64,000 bases of DNA from Paenibacillus humicus NBRC 102415 (GCF_004000905.1 NZ_BIMD01000007.1:97410-161409), one strand, 5' to 3'; numbered from the stretch's first letter, positions 33,143 through 40,950 are shown. A program made the numbers and translations. Notes: generated from the sequence alone by a model not told the origin.

Positions 33143-33796
33143 ATGCCGATGCCGAAAGACACGCTGTTCTTCGGATTCGCACCGAAGCTGACCGGCGAGC
33201 AGCGCGTATACGTCGATTCGATATTCGACCGCCAGATTACGTTCGTAAATGCGCGGTCCGGCACCGGTAAGACTACGCTGGCGGTGGCGGCGGCCAAACT
33301 GATCGGCAAGCCGCTAGTCTACGTGTTCAGTCCGGTCGAAGAGGGCCGCATGGGATTCCGGCCGGGAACGCAGCGCGAAAAGGAGGCGGCCTACATTACG
33401 CCGCTTACCGATGCGCTTTACGAAATCGGCGAGAATCCGGCGAAGGTGATTTACGATCCGGATAACGTAGAGGCGCAAAAACGCGGCGACGTATGGGTGT
33501 ATCCGATGAGCCACGTATTCGCGCGCGGAATGAATTTGAAGGGTAAAACGGTCATTCTCGATGAGTCGCAGAATATGACGCGCGGTGAACTGAAGAAGAT
33601 ATTGACGCGTATCCATGACGACTGCCGCGTTATTGTAATCGGCCATACGGAGCAATGCGACCTTCCGCAGCCGGGCAAATCCGGATTCGCGCCGTATATC
33701 GAACACTTCCGCGGGGAGCCGTACGCATCCGTATGTGAGCTTACGGTCAATTTCCGCGGTCAGCTCGCACAAAAGGCGGACGAATTTGCGTGGTAA
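33143..33796 (+). CDS. PhoH-like ATPase
   Basis: A 217-residue PhoH-family protein: Walker A ARSGTGKTT (Lys43), Walker B KTVILDESQNM, and the family motif VIVIGHTEQCDLP. PhoH proteins are common in phages and may act as RNA helicases or nucleotide-linked ATPases; their phage role is unsettled. It closes the nrd block; repeat copy C begins at its stop codon. Confidence 0.88.
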   Translation: MPMPKDTLFFGFAPKLTGEQRVYVDSIFDRQITFVNARSGTGKTTLAVAAAKLIGKPLVYVFSPVEEGRMGFRPGTQREKEAAYITPLTDALYEIGENPAKVIYDPDNVEAQKRGDVWVYPMSHVFARGMNLKGKTVILDESQNMTRGELKKILTRIHDDCRVIVIGHTEQCDLPQPGKSGFAPYIEHFRGEPYASVCELTVNFRGQLAQKADEFAW

Positions 33797-33887
33797 GTGT
33801 GCGAAACCGGCCGAGCGCGGTGTCATAGTCAGTAGATAGACGTACTACATCCGGTTGGACGGCGTCATAGACGATAAGGAGGCGGTT
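33795..33887 (+). repeat. Conserved 40-bp element, copy C, with extended homology
   Basis: AAGTGTGCG (33795-33803) and GCGGTGTCAT (33817-33826) keep the 22-base offset. As in copy A, it continues with TACTACATYCG (from about 33842) and a second GGCGTCATAGACG (from about 33859). It overlaps the last bases of phoH and leads into the next early block. Confidence 0.7.
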
Positions 33888-33889
33888 GG

Positions 33890-34252
33890 ATGACAACGAA
33901 AATAATCGCGACGACATCGCGGATGCACTGGGGATACCGGAGGGGTGACGTACTTGTGGTCGACCGCGTTTCTCCAGGCGGTATTGCTTACGTCGCGCAA
34001 AACGAATCTCGGCCGGACAATTACGGAAGGGGCTACGCGCTTGTTCACAGAGAAGATTGCCGCTTTGCTGACGAAAAGCCGCGCAAGGTAACGTTCATTA
34101 GCGTGCTGGCCGCGTTGCTTGGCGTCTATTGGGCGGCGGTACTCATCGCGTATCTGTGCGGATACGAGCCGCCCGTAACTGCTATCGCTTCCGCATTCGC
34201 ACTCAGCGCGATCGATATGTTCGTAGTAGCAGCGAAAGGAGCGCGACAATGA
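33890..34252 (+). CDS. Hypothetical membrane protein
   Basis: A 120-residue protein with a soluble N-terminal half and two hydrophobic helices (about 66-88 and 95-113). ATG 33890 follows AAGGAGG. First gene behind repeat copy C. Function unknown. Confidence 0.55.
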   Translation: MTTKIIATTSRMHWGYRRGDVLVVDRVSPGGIAYVAQNESRPDNYGRGYALVHREDCRFADEKPRKVTFISVLAALLGVYWAAVLIAYLCGYEPPVTAIASAFALSAIDMFVVAAKGARQ

Positions 34253-34665
34253 CCCTCAGCGTTAACATTCGCAAGCTGCATCCGGACGCCGTCGTACCGG
34301 TAACCGACAAATTGACACATATTTTCGAAATGCAGAAAACTCTTGACGACCGTATTATTTCGGAACGTGGTGTGGACGGCACGCTCGAAGACTGGGTGAT
34401 GGGCATTACGATTGCAATGGACTCCGAAATTGATGAAATTCGGCGCGAAGTCAATTGGAAGTGGTGGAAAAATCCGAAGCCAATAGACGTCGATGCGTTA
34501 AAGAGCGAAGTAATAGACTTATGGCACTTTCTCGTCAGTCTTTCAGAAAAAGTCGGACTTAGTGCTGAGGAAGTTTACGCGGCTTATTGTACTAAGAACG
34601 CCGAAAACCACGCCAGACAAGAAGGACGTAGTGATAAGTCCGGATACGAGGTGGTCAGAAACTGA
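34249..34665 (+). CDS. Dimeric dUTPase / MazG-fold pyrophosphatase
   Basis: A 138-residue all-alpha NTP pyrophosphatase. MDSEIDEIRREVNWKWWKN and LKSEVIDLWHFLVSLS give the E-x3-E plus E-x2-D metal sites and the NWKWWK substrate segment of the dimeric dUTPase group. It would remove dUTP and supply dUMP to ThyX. ATG 34249 overlaps the upstream stop. MazG-like activity on other NTPs is the alternative. Confidence 0.85.
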   Translation: MTLSVNIRKLHPDAVVPVTDKLTHIFEMQKTLDDRIISERGVDGTLEDWVMGITIAMDSEIDEIRREVNWKWWKNPKPIDVDALKSEVIDLWHFLVSLSEKVGLSAEEVYAAYCTKNAENHARQEGRSDKSGYEVVRN

Positions 34666-35147
34666 AAAAACATTTCTTAAACTGCGCTTGGTGTGGTGTT
34701 TCATTCGTGGTTAAGCCATCACATGCGGATAAAAGAAAATGCTGTTCACGAAAATGCAGCTCTCGTAGAAAATCGGAGATGTATGCCGGTAACAGGAACC
34801 CCAACTACGGAAACAGGCAAGAAAATTGTGCTGTTTGGAAAGGCGGAAGAAAAATATCCAACTATGGGTACGTTCTTCTAAATATGCCCACTCATCCTAA
34901 CTCCCGGAGAGACGGTTACATCTTAGAACATAGGTTTGTAATGTCTGAACACTTAGGGCGCCCGCTAAAAGACGATGAGCATGTACATCACATTGACGGC
35001 AATAAGACGAATAACCACATAACTAACCTTTCAGTTACTACTCGGTCTGACCATACGAGACTCCACAATCTAGATAAAATAATTACGAGGGACTGTGTAG
35101 GCAGAATAAACAGAGTGCACGTAAGGAGGACGAGGATTGAACGTTAA
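34662..35147 (+). CDS. HNH homing-type endonuclease, probable CTG start
   Basis: A protein of about 161 residues. The HNH region is HRFVMSEHLGRPLKDDEHVHHIDGNKTNNHITNL followed by RSDHTRLH. A zinc cluster near the N-terminus (CAWC... and ...CCSRKC) begins before the first ordinary start, GTG 34707, so translation must begin earlier. CTG 34662 overlaps the dUTPase stop (CTGA) and lies 10 bases after GAGGTGG, the only candidate that keeps the zinc cluster. Free-standing HNH genes usually act as mobile elements within phages. Confidence 0.75.
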   Translation: MKKHFLNCAWCGVSFVVKPSHADKRKCCSRKCSSRRKSEMYAGNRNPNYGNRQENCAVWKGGRKISNYGYVLLNMPTHPNSRRDGYILEHRFVMSEHLGRPLKDDEHVHHIDGNKTNNHITNLSVTTRSDHTRLHNLDKIITRDCVGRINRVHVRRTRIER

Positions 35148-35955
35148 ACTAATCGCGCATACTGCGTTATCGGACGAGTTTGTGTCCGAGTTAACTTCGA
35201 TGGAGTGGGACGAAGGCGGGCCGTCTTATTCTGTGCCGTACGATAATGAGCGCGCAGCCGTTGCCTTGACCGCTATCCGAACTTGCTACAGCGCGCTGAA
35301 GCCCGCCGATATCCTCGCAACTGAGGGGCGTAAATACTTCGGCCAATCCGCGTCCGACGGCGAAGGAGGCGCCGAGTCCGACCGCCTGTTCCGGCACATT
35401 ATCCGTAGCAAACACACATCTACGCTGGAGCATATTACGTACACGTTCGCTATTGAAGGCGTATCGCGGTCGCTCCTCGCGCAGTTGACGCGCCACCGCA
35501 TCGGATTCAGCTTCAGCGTCCAATCGCAGCGTTACGTTAAATTCGGAAGTGGCGATAAGAGCGCCGGCTTCGATTACGTGACGCCGGTTAGCGTCGATGG
35601 TCGCGATGTTCCCGGAACAAACCGCTACGACGACGTTGCACTATCCATTCGGCACGATCCGCTCAAAGCATACGAAGTTTACGAAGACGCGATGATTGCC
35701 GCACAAAAGGCGTACGACGCGCTACGTGCCGCAGGAGTCCCCGCCGAAGACGCGCGCTATGTCCTTCCGAACGCGGCCGCCTGCAACATCGTCATGACCG
35801 CCAATCTGCGCGCCCTGATCGAGTTTTACGATAAGCGGCGGCCGGGCAACGGTGCTCAGGCGGAGATTGCGGAATTAGCGGAAAAGATTCGCGAAGAGGT
35901 AACGAAGGTTGACGCATGGGCGGTAGGATTTTTCAACGTAAAGGAGACGGTATAA
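35137..35955 (+). CDS. thyX: Flavin-dependent thymidylate synthase ThyX
   Basis: A 272-residue FAD- and NADPH-dependent enzyme that converts dUMP to dTMP. The signature RHRIGFSFSVQSQRY is present; the nucleotide-binding Arg lies in DARYVLPNAA, and NLRALIEFYDKR follows as in the family. TTG 35137 overlaps the HNH gene by 11 bases. It works with the dUTPase upstream and the dNMP kinase downstream. Confidence 0.93.
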   Translation: MNVKLIAHTALSDEFVSELTSMEWDEGGPSYSVPYDNERAAVALTAIRTCYSALKPADILATEGRKYFGQSASDGEGGAESDRLFRHIIRSKHTSTLEHITYTFAIEGVSRSLLAQLTRHRIGFSFSVQSQRYVKFGSGDKSAGFDYVTPVSVDGRDVPGTNRYDDVALSIRHDPLKAYEVYEDAMIAAQKAYDALRAAGVPAEDARYVLPNAAACNIVMTANLRALIEFYDKRRPGNGAQAEIAELAEKIREEVTKVDAWAVGFFNVKETV

Positions 35956-36552
35956 ATGGCGAAAATCGACGGACGCAAGGCGCGCATTACGAACTGGCGG
36001 AACTGGTACGATTGTTTCGGGGAATGCGCGCAAAAACTCGGTTATCCGGATGCGGTTAAGTCTCGTCGAACACGTAGGGACCCGGTTAATGACGAAATTG
36101 TAACGCTCTTAGCTTGCGATGAGGTGGGCGGATTATCTGGCGCGATATGGGCCGTAGAAGCAACGGATGGCGAGCGTTACCTTATCGGACAGCGCGGCCT
36201 TGAAATCCTCCCGCTCACAACCGAGCAGCTAATCGAAGCCAAGCGCAAATCGATCGCGACTCTCAGCGAAGAACTCGCCACCCTGGAAGCGCAACTTGCC
36301 GAAGAGAAGCGCGCCAACCAACCGAAGGTCGGCGATTACGCTCGTGTAACGGACATAGGCCACCGCTCGGCAGACGTAAGTTTAGGCGTTGTCGTACGCG
36401 TGGATTCGATTGTTAACGGAAGCCGCCCGTATAAAGTGTCGAAATTGTTCGGCTCAATAGATGAATGGGATTACGTCGCAAATGTCGAGCGCCTCACGCC
36501 CGACGAAGCACGAGCAGCTCTTATAGCGGAAGTCGATTCGCTGTTTCGGTAA
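35956..36552 (+). CDS. SH3/KOW-like repeat protein, short
   Basis: A 198-residue protein. Residues about 95-125 are a coiled coil (QLIEAKRKSIATLSEELATLE), followed by one SH3-like unit VGDYARVTDIGHRS...DYVANVERL that closely resembles units of the 672-residue protein at 23083. The N-terminal part carries another small domain. Function unknown. Confidence 0.65.
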   Translation: MAKIDGRKARITNWRNWYDCFGECAQKLGYPDAVKSRRTRRDPVNDEIVTLLACDEVGGLSGAIWAVEATDGERYLIGQRGLEILPLTTEQLIEAKRKSIATLSEELATLEAQLAEEKRANQPKVGDYARVTDIGHRSADVSLGVVVRVDSIVNGSRPYKVSKLFGSIDEWDYVANVERLTPDEARAALIAEVDSLFR

Positions 36553-36566
36553 AACAGGCAATTATC

Positions 36567-36605
36567 GAAACGCGACCGAAAGAAACGCGACCGAAAGAAA
36601 CGCGC
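36567..36605. repeat. Tandem repeat, 15-base unit
   Basis: GAAACGCGACCGAAA occurs twice in tandem (36567, 36582) with a third partial copy, in the 110-base gap between two SH3-like genes. A short hairpin (CTCCCGGA...TCCGGAG) follows. Possibly a relic of duplication or a protein-binding site. Confidence 0.45.
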
Positions 36606-36662
36606 CAGCTCCCGGACGGCAATCCGGAGGGATGCGCGAACTAAAATAACGGAGGCGAACGA

Positions 36663-37886
36663 ATGAGTAACGTAAATGTAACGGTTTTGCGCGATGAGAA
36701 GCTGGGCGGAATCGAGCGCGAGTATACGGAGGTTAAGCGGCTGGGGTGCGTCGGTGAGCGCATTAAGATCGTTAACGCGTGGATGACTTACGGAACCTAC
36801 GACAATGGCGCAGTCTTTACTGTTGATCGTGTAAGTGGCGGGAGTGTTTACGTAAACTTGGCGAAATTCCCAGGTGGTAATAGCGGAGGTTATATCTCTA
36901 AGCGTGAATACGTAGTCCTCGATCCGACCGAAATCGTGCGCATCGGCGGCGAGCGCTTCCGCATGGTCGACCGCGAGGCTGCGGTGGGCGAGCGCGTTAT
37001 TGTTACGAAGTTAACCGAGGGTGGCGGTTCTTGCGACGGCAGATACTTCCGTGTCGGCAACGTAGCTAAACTCGAACGCGGGGATTGGTTCGATTTTAAC
37101 GGAAACGACTATGTACGCGATGACGGAAAATGGTCGATGGGGTATCCGGGCTATAGCGTACTCGAACCGGTCGCGTCCGCCACACCTTCGCAATCGCACC
37201 CGTCCGGTCCCGCCGATCTAACCGAAGTAGTTTCGAACCTGGCGCGCCGAGTTGCCGAGCTTGAGCGCCTGATCGCGCCGTCGCAGCCGACTTACGCAAC
37301 CGGTCCATCCGGCACCGTACCTAATCGCCGACCATCGTTCCTGAAACCGACGCGTGACGAAATCGTTCAGCGCGCGAAGGATGACGTGGTTGCGCTGGAG
37401 ACGACGTACCAAAGCGCATGGAGCAGCGGCGGCGCATCGTTCTGGCCGCAAGCCTGCGCGAAAGACGGGTATTCGCCGGTACATTACGTTGAGTACGTTA
37501 TTAACCGCGAAAAGCGTACCGTTGTAGCGCTCATTCGTAGCCTGCGCGATAAGTCCGTTTACTACAAAGGTATCGCCAAGTGTGCGCCGGACGACGTATT
37601 CAACGCGCATATCGGCCGTGCAATCGCGTTAAGAAGAGCGCTGGGCATCGAAGTTCCGGCGGAGTATACAAGCGCGCCACAGCCGACGGAGCCGCGCGTA
37701 GGGGATATTATCGTATGGCCTACGTGCCCTTCGCAAGAGTACGAACTATTAGCGTCCCGAGGCGATAACTACGATTTCCGTATTCTCGAAGACGGTACGG
37801 TCTATCCCGAAGTACATTACAGTAACCTTTCGAAGGTAACGCGCATCATCGATGATTCTCGCGAGGAAACGGAGGTGAGCGCATGA
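36663..37886 (+). CDS. SH3/KOW-like repeat protein, medium
   Basis: A 407-residue paralogue of the protein at 23083: its N-terminus has the same NVTV...Y.EV.R....GERIKIVN layout. SH3-like units begin at VGERIKIV, VGERVIVT and VGDIIVWP. A helical segment with a short coiled coil near residue 180 and a separate domain (about 225-330) lie between them. ATG 36663 follows GGAGG. Function unknown. Confidence 0.7.
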   Translation: MSNVNVTVLRDEKLGGIEREYTEVKRLGCVGERIKIVNAWMTYGTYDNGAVFTVDRVSGGSVYVNLAKFPGGNSGGYISKREYVVLDPTEIVRIGGERFRMVDREAAVGERVIVTKLTEGGGSCDGRYFRVGNVAKLERGDWFDFNGNDYVRDDGKWSMGYPGYSVLEPVASATPSQSHPSGPADLTEVVSNLARRVAELERLIAPSQPTYATGPSGTVPNRRPSFLKPTRDEIVQRAKDDVVALETTYQSAWSSGGASFWPQACAKDGYSPVHYVEYVINREKRTVVALIRSLRDKSVYYKGIAKCAPDDVFNAHIGRAIALRRALGIEVPAEYTSAPQPTEPRVGDIIVWPTCPSQEYELLASRGDNYDFRILEDGTVYPEVHYSNLSKVTRIIDDSREETEVSA

Positions 37887-38053
37887 TTATCGCATGGACA
37901 GCGTTCGTTATCCTCGCGATCATTGATTTTTTCGCACTAATCGCGGTAGCCGCAACCATAGCGAAGGATATTGAATACGCCGCCAAAGCGACTTGGATCG
38001 TATTCTTTATTACGCTGCTCGCCGCCATACCCGCGCAGTACATTTGGGGGTGA
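37883..38053 (+). CDS. Small membrane protein
   Basis: A 56-residue protein with two hydrophobic helices (about 5-25 and 37-54). ATG 37883 overlaps the preceding TGA. Function unknown. Confidence 0.5.
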   Translation: MIIAWTAFVILAIIDFFALIAVAATIAKDIEYAAKATWIVFFITLLAAIPAQYIWG

Positions 38054-38055
38054 GC

Positions 38056-38631
38056 GTGATAACTACGCTTCCTAACATCGGAATTTGCGGCCATCTCCGC
38101 AGCGGCAAAGACCTCGCCGGCGCCTACCTCGCTGAGCGCTACGGCTACACGCGCTTTGCGTTCGGCGACGAAATGAAGCGCCTGGCTCACGAAATATTCG
38201 ACGATACGCCGGCGTACCCGAAGCCGCGCGAACTCTATCAATGGTTCGGCGAGACGATGCGGCAGCGCGATCCGGACGTATGGGTGCGGAAGTGTCTCGA
38301 AGAAATCCGTGCGTATACGGAGGCATTCGGATTAGGCGCGTTTATTCCCGGTTCAGCGCCGCCCGCCGTAATTACGGACCTACGCCTCCCGACCGAATTT
38401 TCTACGCTCCGATCCGCCGGCTACGTCATTATCCGCATAGCCGCCCCCGAAGCACTCCGCATTCAGCGCGCTATAACCGCCTCCGACACGTTTAACCTCC
38501 GCGACCTTACGCATCAAACCGAAAGCCACATCGATAGCTTCGCGGTCGACTACGAAATAGAAAATAGCGCCACACCTGCGGATTTGTACGCGCAGATTGA
38601 CGCTATCATTGGAGAGCTGAAATTAACCTAA
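38056..38631 (+). CDS. Deoxynucleoside monophosphate kinase
   Basis: A 191-residue P-loop kinase like T4 gp1: the loop GICGHLRSGKDLAG, then FAFGDEMKRLAHEIF, YQWFGETMRQRDPDVWVRKC, and DLRLPTEF as the second strand. It phosphorylates dNMPs, completing the route from NrdEF and ThyX to dNTPs. Start is GTG 38056, just after the preceding stop. Its 3' end overlaps a convergent minus-strand gene by 9 bases. Confidence 0.8.
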   Translation: MITTLPNIGICGHLRSGKDLAGAYLAERYGYTRFAFGDEMKRLAHEIFDDTPAYPKPRELYQWFGETMRQRDPDVWVRKCLEEIRAYTEAFGLGAFIPGSAPPAVITDLRLPTEFSTLRSAGYVIIRIAAPEALRIQRAITASDTFNLRDLTHQTESHIDSFAVDYEIENSATPADLYAQIDAIIGELKLT

Positions 38632-38877
38632 GCACTTCTGACATGCTTTCATTTTTGCAAAGACGTTAATAGCTTTTTGATAATCATCAGTAAAAAAGTA
38701 GTCGCCATTTTTGCCGCCGTTCGTTAATACCTTCTGGATAAAATGGTACTCCTTAACCTCAAAGCATGATGTTTTATGTACGCAATTTTTAGGGAGATTT
38801 TTATCTGTTATCGCGACAAAGTCTTTGCCAGCACCTTTAACCGCTTGAAATTGTTCTAGCGAAGTGATTTTCTCCAT
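38623..38877 (-). CDS. Hypothetical AT-rich accessory gene
   Basis: An 84-residue protein on the minus strand. ATG at 38877 follows AAGGAG; GTG 38886 is too close to that site. Four Cys, ending in CQKC, might bind metal. Its AT-rich composition differs from the GC-rich neighbours, which suggests a moron (an added gene). It is second in a two-gene minus-strand unit. Confidence 0.55.
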   Translation of the reverse strand: MEKITSLEQFQAVKGAGKDFVAITDKNLPKNCVHKTSCFEVKEYHFIQKVLTNGGKNGDYFFTDDYQKAINVFAKMKACQKCLG

Positions 38878-38882
38878 CGGGT

Positions 38883-39245
38883 TCACTCCTTCTCAGGTAG
38901 AAAAATAAGCCAACCGTCCTCTTCCGTTTCAAAGTGATATTTCCGCGCTTTTCTCGCTATCTTCGTCTTCTCGTAAAATTTCCGCGCACTCGTATATAGC
39001 CGCGCGTCAAACTTATTCGCTGTTTCAGGCGCCATTCCAACTTTGTTAGGCTGGGCAAGCGCGATTGCTCCGGTCGTTGCGTCGTAGCCGAGAACCAGCC
39101 GAACGCCTTCGCGCCATCCCTGCATTTCCGCGAGATCAGCCGAAAGTCTTATGCGGCGCTGCTTGTCCGTTGTTATGTACGGATTAAATCTCGATACGGG
39201 TTCGATGTTAAATCGCTTAGGCTTTTGCACATTCAGCGTTATCAC
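38883..39245 (-). CDS. Hypothetical protein with AbrB-like segment
   Basis: A 120-residue protein. NPYITTDKQRRIRLSADLAEMQGWREGVRLVLGYD resembles the looped-hinge strand pattern of SpoVT/AbrB DNA-binding domains, but the match is loose. It has its own minus-strand promoter (39270-39298). Likely regulator or accessory protein expressed in the lysogen. Confidence 0.5.
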   Translation of the reverse strand: MITLNVQKPKRFNIEPVSRFNPYITTDKQRRIRLSADLAEMQGWREGVRLVLGYDATTGAIALAQPNKVGMAPETANKFDARLYTSARKFYEKTKIARKARKYHFETEEDGWLIFLPEKE

Positions 39246-39269
39246 GTCCTCAGACGATATGTTAACGCT

Positions 39270-39298
39270 ATTTTATCGCAGAAACCTGCGTGTTACAA
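39270..39298 (-). promoter_or_regulatory. SigA promoter for the minus-strand pair
   Basis: Read on the minus strand, TTGTAA (39298-39293) and TAAAAT (39275-39270) are separated by 17 bases, about 25 bases upstream of the start at 39245. Confidence 0.65.
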
Positions 39299-39327
39299 AC
39301 ATTTACATTTTCGAAGGAGGCCGTCTA

Positions 39328-39729
39328 ATGGGCGCTACTAACGTTGACCTAACGAAAGACACACGTAAATATTCCGTAACCTACGCACTCAACTCGGCCG
39401 ATGGCGTAAAGAAACTGCTGCGCGACCGCCATAAGATCGGCCAGCGGCGTTTTACGGGCGATACGGCAGCCAGCGACATTCTTATCGACCTCCACTCCGC
39501 AATCGAATCCGCCGCCCTTACCGATCGCCAGGCGGAAGCAATCGCACTCGTATACGGACTCGACGTTACGCAGGCGACGGCGGCGCGCGTAATGGGGATC
39601 ACGCAGCAAAACGTTGCGGTAAACGTTGATGCGGGCGTTGACAAGATCGCCGCCGTCTTTAGGCGCTGGGAATACGGCGAGGTTACGGTCGAAGTAGAAA
39701 CGGAGGACACCGATGGGGGAGTCGTATAA
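39328..39729 (+). CDS. Sigma region 4-like regulator (ArpU/RinA-type)
   Basis: A 133-residue protein. The C-terminal half ALTDRQAEAIALVYGLDVTQATAARVMGITQQNVAVNVDAGVDKIA is a sigma region 4 helix-turn-helix; the N-terminal half is helical and basic. Proteins of this shape activate late genes in Gram-positive phages. ATG 39328 follows GAAGGAGG. It overlaps the next gene by 17 bases. Confidence 0.75.
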   Translation: MGATNVDLTKDTRKYSVTYALNSADGVKKLLRDRHKIGQRRFTGDTAASDILIDLHSAIESAALTDRQAEAIALVYGLDVTQATAARVMGITQQNVAVNVDAGVDKIAAVFRRWEYGEVTVEVETEDTDGGVV

Positions 39730-40255
39730 AGAGGCGTTCGTTGACGCCGTTAGGGATATTATCGCGCAGGGTATCGAAGATCGGCCGGAGAGAATCGCAG
39801 CCATTAACGGCCTAACGGAGGCTTACGTTGAGGATATCGGAGAACGCCCGGACGCCGCGCAGCTCGAGCGCCTGGCCGATTATATTCTACGCGAAGAACT
39901 GGCCGATCCTAACCCGTACAAAATGACGCACGAAGAATATCCGTTTATGAGCGAGTGGCAATTCGAACTTAGGCGCGATAGAGAGACGGGCATGAAGGCG
40001 GCTGAGTACGCGGGAACAGACGGACGCGACCACCGCAAGCCTACGAAGCGCCGGCGCACGAATTACGAGAATTGGCGAGTCGATAAAGACGCTCATGGGC
40101 GTAACAAGGCGCGCCAAGACCAGTACAAGCGCGACACTTCGCCCGGCCCGCTTATTACGTATTCCTTGCGCGATACAGGCGGCGAGTTCAAGCCGGAGTT
40201 TACCGAGGCTCGGACGCAGGCGGGGCGCTGGCATCGTCTACTAGCGCAAGGATAG
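39713..40255 (+). CDS. Hypothetical early/late-control protein
   Basis: A 180-residue charged protein, coupled to the sigma-like gene. The centre (HRKPTKRRRTNYENWRVDKD) is strongly basic. Its 3' end overlaps the convergent XRE gene by 56 bases. Family not recognised. Confidence 0.5.
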   Translation: MGESYKEAFVDAVRDIIAQGIEDRPERIAAINGLTEAYVEDIGERPDAAQLERLADYILREELADPNPYKMTHEEYPFMSEWQFELRRDRETGMKAAEYAGTDGRDHRKPTKRRRTNYENWRVDKDAHGRNKARQDQYKRDTSPGPLITYSLRDTGGEFKPEFTEARTQAGRWHRLLAQG

Positions 40256-40436
40256 CGCCGGGTTCCACGTCAAAGTAAACGCATAGCTTTGCGATAAGGT
40301 CGCGCGGATAACGCTCCATTTCGTCATTGTACAGTTGGCGTACACTTTCGAAACGGTAGTCGATGTCACGCGCGATTTCTCGTATGGAGACGCCGCGGGC
40401 TTCGGCCAGGGCGCGTAGATTGGAACGTAATTGCAA
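40200..40436 (-). CDS. XRE repressor of the divergent switch
   Basis: A 78-residue helix-turn-helix protein: ARGVSIREIARDIDYRFESVRQLYNDEMERYPRDLIAKLCVYFDVEPG is a compact XRE domain. TTG at 40436 lies 8 bases after GGAGG; GTG 40445 falls on that site. It has a consensus minus-strand promoter and four AACGAGTC-like operators in the divergent region, so it is the best candidate for the lysogeny repressor in this window. Confidence 0.85.
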   Translation of the reverse strand: MQLRSNLRALAEARGVSIREIARDIDYRFESVRQLYNDEMERYPRDLIAKLCVYFDVEPGAILALVDDASAPPASEPR

Positions 40437-40456
40437 CGGAAACACCTCCGGTATGA

Positions 40457-40545
40457 TACGAGTTTACCTTGACGCGAAAAAAGAGTCAATAAAGTATTGA
40501 CACGATAAACGAGTCGTGATAACTTTAAGACACGGAAAACGAGTC
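40457..40545. promoter_or_regulatory. Divergent promoters with four operator-like repeats
   Basis: Minus strand: TTGACT (40489-40484), 17 bases, TAAACT (40466-40461). Plus strand: TTGACA (40497-40502), 17 bases, TAACTT (40520-40525). AACGAGTC occurs exactly at 40508 and 40538, and near-copies TACGAGTT at 40457 and AAAGAGTC at 40480. They overlie both promoters, the classic layout of a phage genetic switch. Confidence 0.75.
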
Positions 40546-40565
40546 AATAAACGGAGGCGAATGAT

Positions 40566-40844
40566 GTGCTGAAGCCCGCAACGCGTAAGCTATGCTCGGC
40601 TGTAAGTAAAGAACTCACCCAGTCAGGCATCAAATTCGAACGTGAAGGAGTAACAACCTTTTTGACCGAGAACTGCACGATTGAAGTTAACAATGGAAAA
40701 CTTTATTTCAATGATATTGAAACAGAACTGGCGGATTTGGTTTGGAACATCATTCAAATCGAAGGTAACCCGGCTGAGGAGGAAATGGAGCGCGACCGTA
40801 AGGAAATGGATGCGAGCAGTTTTAAAATGAAATACGGCTTATAA
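40566..40844 (+). CDS. Hypothetical protein, first gene right of the switch
   Basis: A 92-residue acidic protein. GTG 40566 lies 8 bases after GGAGG. Sequence such as VTTFLTENCTIEVNNGKLYFNDIETELADLVWNII suggests a small alpha/beta domain. Position opposite the XRE gene is where a Cro or antirepressor would be, but it has no helix-turn-helix that I can see. Confidence 0.55.
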   Translation: MLKPATRKLCSAVSKELTQSGIKFEREGVTTFLTENCTIEVNNGKLYFNDIETELADLVWNIIQIEGNPAEEEMERDRKEMDASSFKMKYGL

Positions 40845-40863
40845 ATTAGCGGAGGCGAGCGAA

Positions 40864-40950
40864 ATGATTCTAGTGTTGGCGTGGATTGGCGCAACTATTA
40901 CGGTAATAACGATGATTGTGCGGGCGCCGGAGATGAACGATCATGTATAA
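40864..40950 (+). CDS. 28-residue membrane micropeptide
   Basis: A single hydrophobic helix followed by a short charged tail, behind a good GGAGG. Its end overlaps the next small gene. Too short for routine detection; supported by ribosome site and coupling. Confidence 0.4.
   Translation: MILVLAWIGATITVITMIVRAPEMNDHV

Noticed and set aside
36567..36605. CRISPR-like short repeats
   Set aside because: Units are contiguous, with no spacers; a simple tandem repeat.
38623..39245. Toxin-antitoxin pair
   Set aside because: Neither protein shows a toxin fold motif and the AbrB-like resemblance of the first is loose.
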